From contig CAIYSR010000077.1 of NCBI GenBank assembly GCA_903928895.1, forward strand, positions 1-64,000: DNA of 64,000 nucleotides. The letters are read 5' to 3'. This document shows positions 35,271-44,587 of this stretch, one piece after another (position 1 is the first letter of the stretch; the number at the start of each line of letters is the position of its first letter). The notes beneath the pieces are model-generated. The model was not told the DNA's origin and did not search any database. It saw only the letters and a list, made by a program, of their open reading frames with translations. Position numbers and translations under genes: made by a program. Source of the DNA: an uncultured Rhodospirillales bacterium (GTDB lineage Bacteria; Pseudomonadota; Alphaproteobacteria; Acetobacterales; Acetobacteraceae).

Positions 35271-36233
35271 ATGAGTATAATCAGTTACATGGAGGCGGCG
35301 CGGCAGGCGCTCGCGGAGGAGATGCGGCGCGACAAGCTGGTCTGGGCGGTGGGCGAGGATCTCGGGCGCGGCGGGGTGTTCGGGCAGTACCGGGGGCTGG
35401 TCGAGGAATTCGGGCCGGAGCGGATTTCGGATGCGCCGATCAGCGAGGCCGCGATTCTCGGGGCGTCGGTGGGGGCGGCGATGATGGGCACGCGGCCGGT
35501 GGTGGAGATGCGGTTTTCGGATTTCGCGCTGTGCGCCGTGGATGAGCTGGTGAACCAGGCGGCGAAGGCGCGGTTCATGTTCGGGGGGCAGACGCGGGTG
35601 CCGCTGGTGGTGCGCGAGCCGATCGGGATGTGGCGCTCCTCGGCGGCGCAGCATTCGCAGTCGCTGGAAAGCTGGTACGCGCATATTCCGGGGCTGGTGG
35701 TGGCCTGCCCGTCGACGCCGGCGGACAACAAGGGGATGCTGAAGGCGGCGATCAGGTGCGACGATCCGGTGGTCTATATGGAGCACAAGAACCTGTGGCC
35801 GCTGGAGGGCGAGGTGCCGGAGGGCGATCATGTCGTCCCGTTCGGGGTGGCGCGGACGGTGCGGCCGGGGAAGGATATCACTATCGTCTCGTGGTCGGCG
35901 CAGGTGCATGTCTGCGCGCGGGCGGCCGACGTGCTGGCGGGGCAGGGGATCGAGGCCGAGCTGATCGATTTGCGGACGCTGTGGCCGTGGGACCAGCAGG
36001 CGGTGCTGGAAAGTGCGGCGCGCACCGGGCGGCTGCTGGTGGCGCACGAGGCGGTGCAGGTCGGCGGCTTCGGCGCCGAGATCGCGGCGTTTGTCGCGGA
36101 GCGGCTGGGCATCAAGGTGCGTCGGCTGGGGGCGCCGCGGGCGCCGATCGGCTATGCGCCGCCGGTGGAGGATGCCGTGCGGATCAGCGAAACCATGACC
36201 GTCGCCGCGGTGCGCGACATGCTGGGAAAATGA
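35271..36233 (+). CDS. Thiamine-diphosphate dehydrogenase E1 component, beta subunit
   Basis: A 320-residue transketolase-like beta subunit that pairs with the preceding alpha subunit. Landmarks: WAVGEDLGRGGVFGQYRGL, RISDAPISEAAILGASVGAA, VVREPIGMWRSSAAQHSQSL and the C-terminal transketolase domain (ITIVSWSAQVHVCARAADVL, LIDLRTLWPWD). The ATG at 35271 has a poor ribosome site; ATG 35289 is an in-frame alternative nearer the usual family start. The stop overlaps the ATG of the next gene (ATGA). Confidence 0.9.
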   Translation: MSIISYMEAARQALAEEMRRDKLVWAVGEDLGRGGVFGQYRGLVEEFGPERISDAPISEAAILGASVGAAMMGTRPVVEMRFSDFALCAVDELVNQAAKARFMFGGQTRVPLVVREPIGMWRSSAAQHSQSLESWYAHIPGLVVACPSTPADNKGMLKAAIRCDDPVVYMEHKNLWPLEGEVPEGDHVVPFGVARTVRPGKDITIVSWSAQVHVCARAADVLAGQGIEAELIDLRTLWPWDQQAVLESAARTGRLLVAHEAVQVGGFGAEIAAFVAERLGIKVRRLGAPRAPIGYAPPVEDAVRISETMTVAAVRDMLGK

Positions 36234-37963
36234 TTATGAACCATAATGAAATGACCGGCGGCGAGGCCCTGGTGCGGATGATCCAGGCGTTCAATGGCGG
36301 GGCGATGTTCGGCATGGGCGGCTTCCAGTTGCTGCCGTTCTACGACGCGGCGCGGCGGTTGGGGCTGACGCATCATCTGATCAACGACGAGCGCGCGGCG
36401 ATTTTCATCGCCGATGCCTATGCCAAGGTGTCCGGCCGGGTCGGGCTGTGCGATGCGACGCTGGGGCCGGGGGCGACGAACCTGGTGACGGGTCTGGTCG
36501 AGGCGCTCAATGCGGGCTCGCCGCTGGTGGTGATCGTGGGGGATTCGCACCGCGAGCATTCGTGGAAGAACATGACGCAGGAGAGCCGGCAGACCGAAAT
36601 CCTGCGACCGGCGTGCAAGGAGCTGATCCGTATCGAGAACGTGGCGCGCATCCCGGAATTGATGCGCCGCGCCTTCCGGGTGGCGACCTCGGGGCGGCCG
36701 GGCCCGGTGGTGGTGGATGTGCCGGAGGATATCTGCCACGCGACCCATGGGTTCGATCCGGCGCAGTTCCGCGGCGATCCCGCCTGCGAGGCGGCGCCGT
36801 CGCTGCGCTGCGTGCCCGATACGGTGTCGCTGGCGCTGGCGGCCGAGATGATCGCGGACGCGCGGGCGCCGATCGTGCTGGCCGGCGGCGGCGTGCATAT
36901 CTCGGGCGCGGCCGAGGAACTCACCGAATTCGCCCGGGCGCTCAATATGCTGGTGGCGCATACGATGACCGGCAAGGGCGCCATCCCCTGCGTCGATCCG
37001 CTGAGCGCGGGGCTGTTCGGGCGCTACGACCGGATCGCCAATGCGCTGATCGCTGAGAGCGACCTCATCATCGTGCTGGGCTGCAAGCTCGGCGAAATCG
37101 CGACCAAGCGGTTCACCGTGCCGCCGGCGGGCAAGCGGATCATCCATATCGACAACGTCGCCGAGGAATTCGGCCGCACCGCCGAGCCCGAGCTGTGTCT
37201 GTGGGGCGACGCTCGGGAGACCATCGTCGAACTGCATCATCTGCTGGAGCCGGAAGCGGCGGACATCAGGGCGCGGCAGCAGGGCTATGCCGATGCGGTG
37301 GCGGGCAAGATGGCGGAATGGCGGGCGGCGGTGGCGCCGCGGCTGACCACGGACGAGGTTCCGGTCAGCATGGGCCGGCTGATGGGGGAGTTGAACCGGC
37401 TGATGCCGGCCGATGCCATCCTGGTCGCCGATGGCGGGTTCGCGGCGCATTGGGGCGGGCTGCTGTTCGATACCAAACAGGCGGGCCGCGGCTTCGTGCC
37501 GGATCGGGGATTTGCCTCGATCGGCTATGGGCTGCCCGGCGCCATGGGCGCGGCCTTGGCCGGCGAGGGACGCAAGGTGGTGAGCCTGACCGGCGATGGC
37601 GGGTTCAACATGATGCTGGGCGAGTTGGAAACGGCGCGCCGGCTCAATTTGTCCTTCACCATCGTGATCGTGAACAACGCGGCCTCGGGCTATGTGAAGG
37701 CGTTGCAGCATCTGATGTACGGGCCGGGGGCGTATCATGCCTCCGATCTGGCCGAGACCAATTACGCTCGCATCGCCGAGGCGATGGGGTGCCGGGGGAT
37801 CCGGGTGGAGGATCCTTCGATGCTCGCGGCGGCGCTGGCGACCGGGCTTGCCAGCGAGGGGCCGACATTGATCGATCTCGTGGTGACGCGCGATCCGGCC
37901 AAGATGCTGCCGGCGGCGGACAACCGGGCGGTGCAGGTGAAGAAGGGCGACCGCGTGGCATGA
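36230..37963 (+). CDS. Thiamine-diphosphate-binding enzyme of the acetolactate synthase (IlvB-like) family
   Basis: A 577-residue enzyme with the three-domain IlvB/pyruvate-oxidase layout. The N-terminal pyrimidine-binding domain carries the catalytic Glu in HHLINDERAAIFIADAYAK. The central domain has RAPIVLAGGGVHISGA. The C-terminal domain has the diphosphate motif SLTGDGGFNMMLGELETA ending in NNAA. Substrate is unknown; decarboxylase or carboligase activity are both possible. Translational coupling to E1 beta suggests it works on a related 2-oxoacid. Starts at 36230, 36236 and 36251 are all in frame; 36230 overlaps the upstream stop. Confidence 0.87.
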   Translation: MIMNHNEMTGGEALVRMIQAFNGGAMFGMGGFQLLPFYDAARRLGLTHHLINDERAAIFIADAYAKVSGRVGLCDATLGPGATNLVTGLVEALNAGSPLVVIVGDSHREHSWKNMTQESRQTEILRPACKELIRIENVARIPELMRRAFRVATSGRPGPVVVDVPEDICHATHGFDPAQFRGDPACEAAPSLRCVPDTVSLALAAEMIADARAPIVLAGGGVHISGAAEELTEFARALNMLVAHTMTGKGAIPCVDPLSAGLFGRYDRIANALIAESDLIIVLGCKLGEIATKRFTVPPAGKRIIHIDNVAEEFGRTAEPELCLWGDARETIVELHHLLEPEAADIRARQQGYADAVAGKMAEWRAAVAPRLTTDEVPVSMGRLMGELNRLMPADAILVADGGFAAHWGGLLFDTKQAGRGFVPDRGFASIGYGLPGAMGAALAGEGRKVVSLTGDGGFNMMLGELETARRLNLSFTIVIVNNAASGYVKALQHLMYGPGAYHASDLAETNYARIAEAMGCRGIRVEDPSMLAAALATGLASEGPTLIDLVVTRDPAKMLPAADNRAVQVKKGDRVA

Positions 37964-38064
37964 GGGCGGTGCTTCCCGCCTGCGGTAATGCCGGCTATGG
38001 CGATGGTGGTTGCCTGCCCGGCGATGGCGGGCTTTCCTGGCGCGGACAGTAAGGGATCGGGACG

Positions 38065-39048
38065 ATGCAACTCGGGATGATCGGGCTTGGCCGCATGGGC
38101 GGCAATATCGTGCGGCGGCTGATGCGGGCGGGGCATTCCTGCGTGGTCTATGACGCCGACCCCAAGGCGGTGGCGGCGCTGGCGGCGGAAGGGGCGGTGC
38201 CGGCGGGATCGCTGGCGGAGCTGGTGGCGAAGCTCGACCAGGTGCCGCGGGCGGCCTGGGTGATGCTGCCGTCGGGGAAGATCACCGAGGAGACGGTGGC
38301 GGCGGTGGCCGGGATGATGCGGGCCGAGGATATCCTGATCGATGGGGGGAATTCGTACTACAAGGACGATATCAGGCGGGCGCGGGAGCTGGCGGCGCTG
38401 GGCATCCGCTACATGGATGTCGGCACCTCCGGGGGGGTGTGGGGGCTGGAGCGGGGCTACTGCCTGATGATCGGCGGTGAGCAGGCGGCGTTCAGGTTCA
38501 TGGAGCCGATCTTCGCCGCGCTGGCGCCGGGCAAGGGCGACATCCCGCAGACCCGGGACCGCGCGGGGCGCGAACCTGGGGTGGAGAACGGGTATCTGCA
38601 TGCCGGTCCGTCCGGCGCCGGGCATTTCGTCAAGATGATCCATAATGGCATCGAATACGGCATGATGCAGGCGATGGCGGAGGGGTTCGACATTCTGCGC
38701 AACCGGGCCTCGACCAAGCTGCCGGAGGCGGAGCGGTTCGACCTCGACCTCGCCGATATCGCCGAGGTGTGGCGGCGTGGCTCGGTGGTGACCTCCTGGC
38801 TGCTCGATTTGTCCGCCGAGGCGCTGGCGAAGGACGAGAAGCTTGAGCATTTCTCGGGCCATGTCGAGGATTCCGGCGAGGGCCGCTGGACCATCGAGGC
38901 GGCGATCGAGGAGGCGGTGCCGGCGGATGTGCTGGCGGCCTCGCTGTTCACCCGGTTCCGCTCGCGGCAGGATCATACCTTCGCGGAGAAGATGCTCTCG
39001 GCGATGCGGCTCGGCTTCGGCGGGCATACGGAGGCGCCGAAGCCGTGA
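38065..39048 (+). CDS. gnd: 6-phosphogluconate dehydrogenase, decarboxylating (short GntZ type)
   Basis: A 327-residue oxidoreductase that converts 6-phosphogluconate to ribulose-5-phosphate. The Rossmann start is [20 protein letters not shown], followed by [32 protein letters not shown] and [19 protein letters not shown] with the catalytic Lys and the substrate-binding residues. The length is that of the short, often NAD-linked form rather than the 470-residue form. A 101-base gap after the IlvB-like gene holds nothing supportable. It overlaps gntK by four bases, so gluconate phosphorylation and oxidation are coupled. Confidence 0.92.
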   Translation: MQLGMIGLGRMGGNIVRRLMRAGHSCVVYDADPKAVAALAAEGAVPAGSLAELVAKLDQVPRAAWVMLPSGKITEETVAAVAGMMRAEDILIDGGNSYYKDDIRRARELAALGIRYMDVGTSGGVWGLERGYCLMIGGEQAAFRFMEPIFAALAPGKGDIPQTRDRAGREPGVENGYLHAGPSGAGHFVKMIHNGIEYGMMQAMAEGFDILRNRASTKLPEAERFDLDLADIAEVWRRGSVVTSWLLDLSAEALAKDEKLEHFSGHVEDSGEGRWTIEAAIEEAVPADVLAASLFTRFRSRQDHTFAEKMLSAMRLGFGGHTEAPKP

Positions 39049-39572
39049 CGGTGGTCGTGCTGATGGGCGTGGCGGGGTGCGGCAAAACGACGGTGGGGCA
39101 GGCGGTCGCGGCGGAACTGGGCTGGGCGTTCCAGGAGGGGGATGCGCTGCATCCGCCCGCCAATGTGGCCAAGATGGCGGGCGGGACGCCGCTCACCGAC
39201 GACGACCGGTGGCCGTGGCTGCGGATCATCGCCGGCGTGATCGACGGATGGCAGGCGGAAGGGCGATCCGGCGTGGTGACCTGTTCGGCGCTGAAGCGGG
39301 CGTATCGGGATGTGCTGGTCGGCGCGCGTGCCGATGTGCGGCTGGTGTATCTGCGCGGAGAGCAGGCGGTGATCGCCGAGCGGATGGCGGGGCGGACGGG
39401 GCATTTCATGCCGCCGGCGCTGCTCGACAGCCAGTTCGCGACGTTGCAGGAGCCGGATGCGGATGAGCGGGCGGTGGTGATGGATATCGGGCCTCCCGCC
39501 GCGGCGGTCGCGGCGCGCGTGATCGCGGCGCTGAAGGGCGCGGCTTGCGATGCGCCGGCGGCGCGGGGATAA
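39045..39572 (+). CDS. gntK: Gluconokinase
   Basis: A 175-residue P-loop kinase that phosphorylates gluconate to 6-phosphogluconate, the substrate of the preceding gene. The Walker A is [16 protein letters not shown] at the N-terminus, followed by [19 protein letters not shown] and [13 protein letters not shown], all hallmarks of the GntK family. It starts with GTG in a GTGA overlap with the gnd stop. Confidence 0.93.
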   Translation: MTVVVLMGVAGCGKTTVGQAVAAELGWAFQEGDALHPPANVAKMAGGTPLTDDDRWPWLRIIAGVIDGWQAEGRSGVVTCSALKRAYRDVLVGARADVRLVYLRGEQAVIAERMAGRTGHFMPPALLDSQFATLQEPDADERAVVMDIGPPAAAVAARVIAALKGAACDAPAARG

Positions 39573-39602
39573 GATGAACGTCGCGCTTTCCGGGGACCGA
39601 AG

Positions 39603-40853
39603 TTGAAATTTTCGCTGCGCACGCTTTTGACCCAGGGGCTGGCGGGGCACTCCGGCTGGCCGGAGCAGTGGCGGTCGCCGGAGCCGAAGGCGGCGTATGA
39701 TGTGATTATCGTCGGCGGCGGGGGGCATGGGCTGGCGACGGCGTATTATCTTGCGGCCGAGCATCGCGTGCGCAATGTGGCGGTGCTGGAGAAGGGCTGG
39801 CTCGGGGGCGGGAATACCGGGCGGAATACGACCATCATCCGGTCGAACTATTTGTGGGATGAATCGGCGGCGATTTATGAGCATGCGCTGAAGTTGTGGG
39901 AGGGGCTGTCGCGGGAGCTCAACTACAACGTGATGTATTCGGCCCGTGGCGTGATGATGCTGGCGCATACGGTGCATGACGCGCAGGTGTTCAAGCGCCA
40001 TGTGCATGCCAATCGCCTCAACGGCATCGACAACGAATGGCTGACGCCGGAGGAGGCGAAGGATTTCTGCCCGCCGCTCAACATCGGCACCGATGTCCGC
40101 TACCCCATTGTCGGGGCCGCCCTGCAACGCCGCGGCGGCACCGCGCGGCATGATGCGGTGGCGTGGGGCTATGCCCGCGGCGCCTCGGCGCTTGGGGTCG
40201 ATATCATCCAGAACTGCGAGGTGATCGGGATCGACCGCGATGCCGCCGGCGCCGTGACCGGGGTGGAGACGACGCGAGGGCGGATCGGGGCGGGCAAGGT
40301 GGGCGTGGTCGCGGCCGGGCATACCTCGGTGCTGATGGGGATGGCCGGGGTGCGGATGCCGCTGGAGAGCTATCCGTTGCAGGCGCTGGTGAGCGAGCCG
40401 GTGAAGCCGGTGTTTCCATGCGTGGTGATGTCCAACACGATCCACGCCTATATCAGCCAGTCCGACAAGGGGGAGCTGGTGATCGGGGCGGGAACGGACG
40501 CCTATACGTCCTACAGCCAGGCCGGCGGGCTGCACATCGCGGAGCATACGCTGGATGCGATCTGCGAGATGTTCCCGATGTTCCGCCGCATGCGGATGCT
40601 GCGGAGCTGGGGCGGGATCGTGGACGTGACGCCGGACCGTTCGCCGATCATCGGGCTGACGCCGGTGCCGGGGCTGTTCGTGAATTGCGGCTGGGGCACC
40701 GGCGGATTCAAGGCGACGCCGGGGTCGGGGCATGTGTTTGCCGCGACCATCGCCCAGGGCCGGCCGCATCCGATCGCGGCGCCGTTCACGCTGGAGCGGT
40801 TCCGGACCGGGCGGCTGATCGACGAGGCGGCGGCGGCGGCGGTGGCGCACTGA
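39603..40853 (+). CDS. soxB: Sarcosine oxidase subunit beta
   Basis: A 416-residue flavoprotein subunit of heterotetrameric sarcosine oxidase, which demethylates sarcosine to glycine and passes the one-carbon unit to tetrahydrofolate. The FAD dinucleotide motif is [17 protein letters not shown] at about 35-51, followed by [20 protein letters not shown], the typical SoxB sequence around the covalently bound flavin site. The start is TTG 39603. The delta gene begins in a one-base overlap, giving the classical B-D-A-G order. Confidence 0.93.
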   Translation: MKFSLRTLLTQGLAGHSGWPEQWRSPEPKAAYDVIIVGGGGHGLATAYYLAAEHRVRNVAVLEKGWLGGGNTGRNTTIIRSNYLWDESAAIYEHALKLWEGLSRELNYNVMYSARGVMMLAHTVHDAQVFKRHVHANRLNGIDNEWLTPEEAKDFCPPLNIGTDVRYPIVGAALQRRGGTARHDAVAWGYARGASALGVDIIQNCEVIGIDRDAAGAVTGVETTRGRIGAGKVGVVAAGHTSVLMGMAGVRMPLESYPLQALVSEPVKPVFPCVVMSNTIHAYISQSDKGELVIGAGTDAYTSYSQAGGLHIAEHTLDAICEMFPMFRRMRMLRSWGGIVDVTPDRSPIIGLTPVPGLFVNCGWGTGGFKATPGSGHVFAATIAQGRPHPIAAPFTLERFRTGRLIDEAAAAAVAH

Positions 40854-41119
40854 TGCTGGTCATTCCCTGCCCCCATTGCGGGCCGCGGCCCGAGAACGAA
40901 TTCCGCTATGCCGGGGAGGCCCATATCGCGCGGCCCGCCGACCCGGAGGCGCTGTCGGACGCCGCCTGGGCCGACTTCCTCTATATGCGCGGCAACCCCA
41001 AGGGACGGCACGCGGAGCGGTGGCGCCATGTCCATGGCTGCGGGCGGTTCTTCAACTGCATCCGCGATACCGTCACCGACCGGATCGAGCGCACCTATCC
41101 GGCGGGGACCGCGCCATGA
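40853..41119 (+). CDS. soxD: Sarcosine oxidase subunit delta
   Basis: An 88-residue zinc-binding subunit. The motif IPCPHCGPRPENEFRYAGEA near the N-terminus and the later RHAERWRHVHGCGRFFN supply the Cys and His zinc ligands typical of SoxD. It overlaps soxB by one base and soxA by four, as expected for subunits made in fixed ratio. Confidence 0.93.
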   Translation: MLVIPCPHCGPRPENEFRYAGEAHIARPADPEALSDAAWADFLYMRGNPKGRHAERWRHVHGCGRFFNCIRDTVTDRIERTYPAGTAP

Positions 41120-44001
41120 GCTGGCGCACGGTATCGGGTGGGCGGATCGACCGGTCGCGCCTGGTGCAGTTCCGGTTCGACGGCAAGTCCTATGCCGGGC
41201 ATCCCGGGGACACGCTGGTCTCGGCCCTGCTCGCCCATGGCGTGCATCTGATGGGGCGGTCGTTCAAGTATCACCGGCCGCGCGGCGTGCTGGCGGCGGG
41301 CTCGGAGGAGCCGAACGCGCTGGTTCATGTCGATCGCGGCGGCGGGCGGGAGACGCCGAACCTGCGGGCGACGCAGGTGGAAATCTACGAGGGGCTGGTG
41401 GCGACGAGCCAGAACCGGATGCCGTCGCTGCGCTTCGATGTCGGGCAGGCCGTCGGGCTGGTCGCGCGGTTTCTGCCGGCGGGGTTCTACTACAAGACCT
41501 TCATGTGGCCGGCGTCGTTCTGGAAGAAGGCGTACGAGCCGGCGCTCCGGGCGGCGGCGGGGCTGGGGCGGGCACCGGTGGCGGCCGATCCGGATCGCTA
41601 TTTGCGGCGCTATGCCCATTGCGAGACGCTGGTGGTGGGCGGCGGGGCGGCGGGGATCGTCGCGGCATTGCAGGCGGCGGCTAGCGGCGCGCGGGTGATG
41701 CTGTGCGACGAAGGGGCGGCATTTGGCGGCGGGCTGCTGGATGAGCGGGACGCCATGATCGACGGCCGGCCGGCGGAGGCCTGGCTGGGATGGGCGCTGA
41801 GCGAACTGGCCAGCCGGCCGAACGTGACGCTGCTCGCGCGGACCACCGCGTTCGGCTGGTATCCCGATAATCTGATCGGGCTGGCGGAGCGGGTGACGGA
41901 TCATCTGGCCATGCCCGATCCGAAATTGCCGCGCGAGCGGTTGTGGCAGGTGCGGGCGCGCGAGGTGGTGATCGCCACCGGGGCGCATGAGCGGCCGCTG
42001 GTGTTTCCCGACAATGACCGGCCCGGCATCATGCTGGCCGGCGCGGCGCGGGCCTATCTCAACCGCTACGGGGTGAAGCCGGGCGCGCGGGTGGTGATCG
42101 CGACCGCGTGCGACAGCGCCTATGCGGCGGCGCTCGACCTTCATGCGGCGGGAGTGATGATCGCGGCGATCGGCGATCTGCGGACGGATCCGCGGAGCCC
42201 GGGCGTGGACGCGGCACGGGCGGCGGGATTGCCGGTGCGCACCGGTGCCGCGATCACCGGCAGTACCGGCGGGCTGCGGGTGACGGGGGCGCTGTTCGGT
42301 ACCGAGTGGGTGGCGTGCGACTGCCTGCTGATGTCCGGCGGCTGGACGCCGAGCCTGCATCTGCATTCGCAATCCCGCGGCAAGCTGGGCTTCGACCCCG
42401 CAAGCGGGGCGTTCCTGCCGCTGGAAACGGCCGGGCAGCGCTCGATCGGGGCCTGCGCCGGGATGTTCGATCTCGCGGACTGCATGCCTGGACATGCGGT
42501 GATGGGCAGCATCGCGCCGAACGGGACCCATGCCGGGCTGGTGAAGGGGGCGAAGGCGAAGCGGGCCTTCGTCGATTTCCAGAACGACGTGACCGCACGG
42601 GACCTGCTGCTGGCGACGCAGGAAGGGTTCCGCGCGATCGAACATGTCAAGCGCTACACCACCACCGGCATGGCGACCGACCAGGGCAAGACGTCGGCGC
42701 TCAATGCGCTGGCGATCGTGGCGGAGCGGCTGGGCACGACGGTGCCCGAGGTGGGGCTGACCACGTTCCGCCCGCCCTATACGCCGGTGACGTTCGGAAC
42801 CATCGCCGGGGCCTCGCGCGGCGCGCTGTTCGATCCGGAGCGGCGGGCGCCGATGCATGACTGGGCGGCGGGCCGCGGGGCGGTGTTCGAGGATGTCGGC
42901 ACCTGGAAGCGGGCGCGCTATTTCCCGGCGCCGGGCGAGACAATGGCCGAGGCGGTGGCGCGGGAGTGTCGCGCGGTGCGGACGCAGGCCGGGATTTTCG
43001 ATGCCTCGACCCTGGGCAAGATCGAGGTGGTCGGGCCGGATGCGGCCGAGTTCCTGCACCGGATGTACACCAACGCGTGGTTGAAGCTGGCCGTGGGGCG
43101 CTGCCGCTACGGCCTGATGTTGTCCGAGGCCGGTTTCGTGATGGATGACGGTGTGGTCGGCCGCATCGCCGAAGATCGGTTCCACGTGACCACCACGACC
43201 GGCGGGGCAGCGCGCGTGCTGCACCATATGGAGGATTATCTGCAGACCGAGTTTCCCGGGTTGCGGGTCTGGTTGACCAGCACCACGGAGCAGTGGGCGG
43301 TGATCGCGGTGCAAGGGCCGCAGGCGCGCGCGGCGATCGCGCCCTATGTCCAGGGCATCGATTTGTCGCCCTCCGCCTTCCCGCACATGAGCCTGCGGAT
43401 CGGGACGATTTGCGGCGTGCCGACGCGGCTGTTCCGGGTGAGTTTCACCGGGGAACTCGGTTTCGAGATCAATGTGCCGGCGGAGTACGGGCCGGCGGTG
43501 TGGGCTGTGCTGATGGAGTCTGGCACGCTGACGCCGTACGGGACGGAGGCGATGCATGTGCTGCGGGCGGAGAAGGGATTCGTCATCGTCGGCCAGGAGA
43601 CCGATGGCACGGTGACGCCGGACGACCTTGGGCTGTCCGGCATGATCGCGGCGTCGAAGCGGGATTTCGTCGGCAAGCGTTCGCTGCGCCGGCCCGACAT
43701 GCTGGCCGCCGACCGCAAGCAGCTCGTCGGATTGTTGACCGACGATCCGGGGATTGTGCTCGAGGAGGGCGCGCAAATCGTCGAGGACCCGAGGCAGCCG
43801 ATCCCAATGCGGATGATCGGGCATGTCACCTCGTCCTACCCGAGCGCCACGCTGGGGCGTTCGATCGCGCTGGCGTTGGTCGAGGGTGGACGGGCGCGGA
43901 TCGGCGCGACGCTCTACGTCCCCATGCCGGGGCAGACCATTGCGGTACGGGTGGTCGCACCTGTGTTCTACGATCCGGCGGGAGACCGGCTGAATGATTG
44001 A
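41116..44001 (+). CDS. soxA: Sarcosine oxidase subunit alpha
   Basis: A 961-residue subunit. The N-terminal part is a ferredoxin-like region (RFDGKSYAGHPGDTLVSALL, SFKYHRPRGV), then an NAD-binding Rossmann region (TLVVGGGAAGIVAALQAA). The last 380 residues form a GcvT-like folate-binding domain (FDASTLGKIEVVGPDAAEFL, SFTGELGFEINVPAEYG) that takes up the one-carbon unit. Length and order match the family. ATG 41116 overlaps the soxD stop, and the stop overlaps soxG by eight bases. Confidence 0.94.
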   Translation: MSWRTVSGGRIDRSRLVQFRFDGKSYAGHPGDTLVSALLAHGVHLMGRSFKYHRPRGVLAAGSEEPNALVHVDRGGGRETPNLRATQVEIYEGLVATSQNRMPSLRFDVGQAVGLVARFLPAGFYYKTFMWPASFWKKAYEPALRAAAGLGRAPVAADPDRYLRRYAHCETLVVGGGAAGIVAALQAAASGARVMLCDEGAAFGGGLLDERDAMIDGRPAEAWLGWALSELASRPNVTLLARTTAFGWYPDNLIGLAERVTDHLAMPDPKLPRERLWQVRAREVVIATGAHERPLVFPDNDRPGIMLAGAARAYLNRYGVKPGARVVIATACDSAYAAALDLHAAGVMIAAIGDLRTDPRSPGVDAARAAGLPVRTGAAITGSTGGLRVTGALFGTEWVACDCLLMSGGWTPSLHLHSQSRGKLGFDPASGAFLPLETAGQRSIGACAGMFDLADCMPGHAVMGSIAPNGTHAGLVKGAKAKRAFVDFQNDVTARDLLLATQEGFRAIEHVKRYTTTGMATDQGKTSALNALAIVAERLGTTVPEVGLTTFRPPYTPVTFGTIAGASRGALFDPERRAPMHDWAAGRGAVFEDVGTWKRARYFPAPGETMAEAVARECRAVRTQAGIFDASTLGKIEVVGPDAAEFLHRMYTNAWLKLAVGRCRYGLMLSEAGFVMDDGVVGRIAEDRFHVTTTTGGAARVLHHMEDYLQTEFPGLRVWLTSTTEQWAVIAVQGPQARAAIAPYVQGIDLSPSAFPHMSLRIGTICGVPTRLFRVSFTGELGFEINVPAEYGPAVWAVLMESGTLTPYGTEAMHVLRAEKGFVIVGQETDGTVTPDDLGLSGMIAASKRDFVGKRSLRRPDMLAADRKQLVGLLTDDPGIVLEEGAQIVEDPRQPIPMRMIGHVTSSYPSATLGRSIALALVEGGRARIGATLYVPMPGQTIAVRVVAPVFYDPAGDRLND

Positions 44002-44503
44002 GCGCAGGTCCGTCCTGTCCGGGTTGGAGCCGGTGCCTGGGCTCACGGCGGCGGCGCCGGCGGCGCGGATCAGCCTGCGCAGCACCGATATGTCGGCGCT
44101 GGGCGTCGCACCGGGGGCGCCGATCAACCGGGCGGTCGTCACCGGACCACGCGCGGCGCTGCATCTGGGGCCGGACGAGTGGCTGGTGATCGCGCCGGAG
44201 GACGAGGCCGAGGCCTTGCTGGCCGGGGCGGTTGGGCGGTTCGCCAGCGTGGTCGATGTCTCGCACCGCAACACCGGGATCGACGTAGCCGGCCCCCGAG
44301 CGGTCGAGATGCTGGCCGCGTTCGTCGCGCTCGATCTGGCGGAGGCGGCGTTTCCGGTGGGCATGGCGACCCGCACGCTGCTGGGCAAGGCGGAGATCAT
44401 TCTGTGGCGGACGGCCGTCGATGGGTTCCGCATCGAGGTTTGGCGCTCCTTCGCGCCCTATGTCTGGCAGTGCCTGGCCGAAGCGGGGCGGGAATTCGCC
44501 TGA
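43994..44503 (+). CDS. soxG: Sarcosine oxidase subunit gamma
   Basis: A 169-residue protein, last of the sox operon. The segment LHLGPDEWLVIAPEDEAEAL and VVDVSHRNTGIDVAGPRAVE, then TLLGKAEIILWRTAVDGFRI, follow the SoxG pattern, a degenerate GcvT-like fold. It is identified by position as well as by these motifs. The ATG lies inside the end of soxA. Confidence 0.88.
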   Translation: MIERRSVLSGLEPVPGLTAAAPAARISLRSTDMSALGVAPGAPINRAVVTGPRAALHLGPDEWLVIAPEDEAEALLAGAVGRFASVVDVSHRNTGIDVAGPRAVEMLAAFVALDLAEAAFPVGMATRTLLGKAEIILWRTAVDGFRIEVWRSFAPYVWQCLAEAGREFA

Positions 44504-44587
44504 AAGCGGGTCGCGCCGCGCGCGTAAAGGATCTGGTCATGTTCTGCGGCTAGAACCGGTCGGCCCGAGCAGCGAGGACCGTGCCCT

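Noticed and set aside
34095-36047. 650-codon minus-strand frame across the E1 alpha and beta genes
   Set aside because: It runs through the hairpin repeat, giving Lys/Phe runs, and lies opposite two genes with clear thiamine-diphosphate motifs.
41095-44433. 1112-codon minus-strand frame opposite soxA
   Set aside because: Arg/His/Gln-rich shadow; soxA is supported by motifs, length and operon order.
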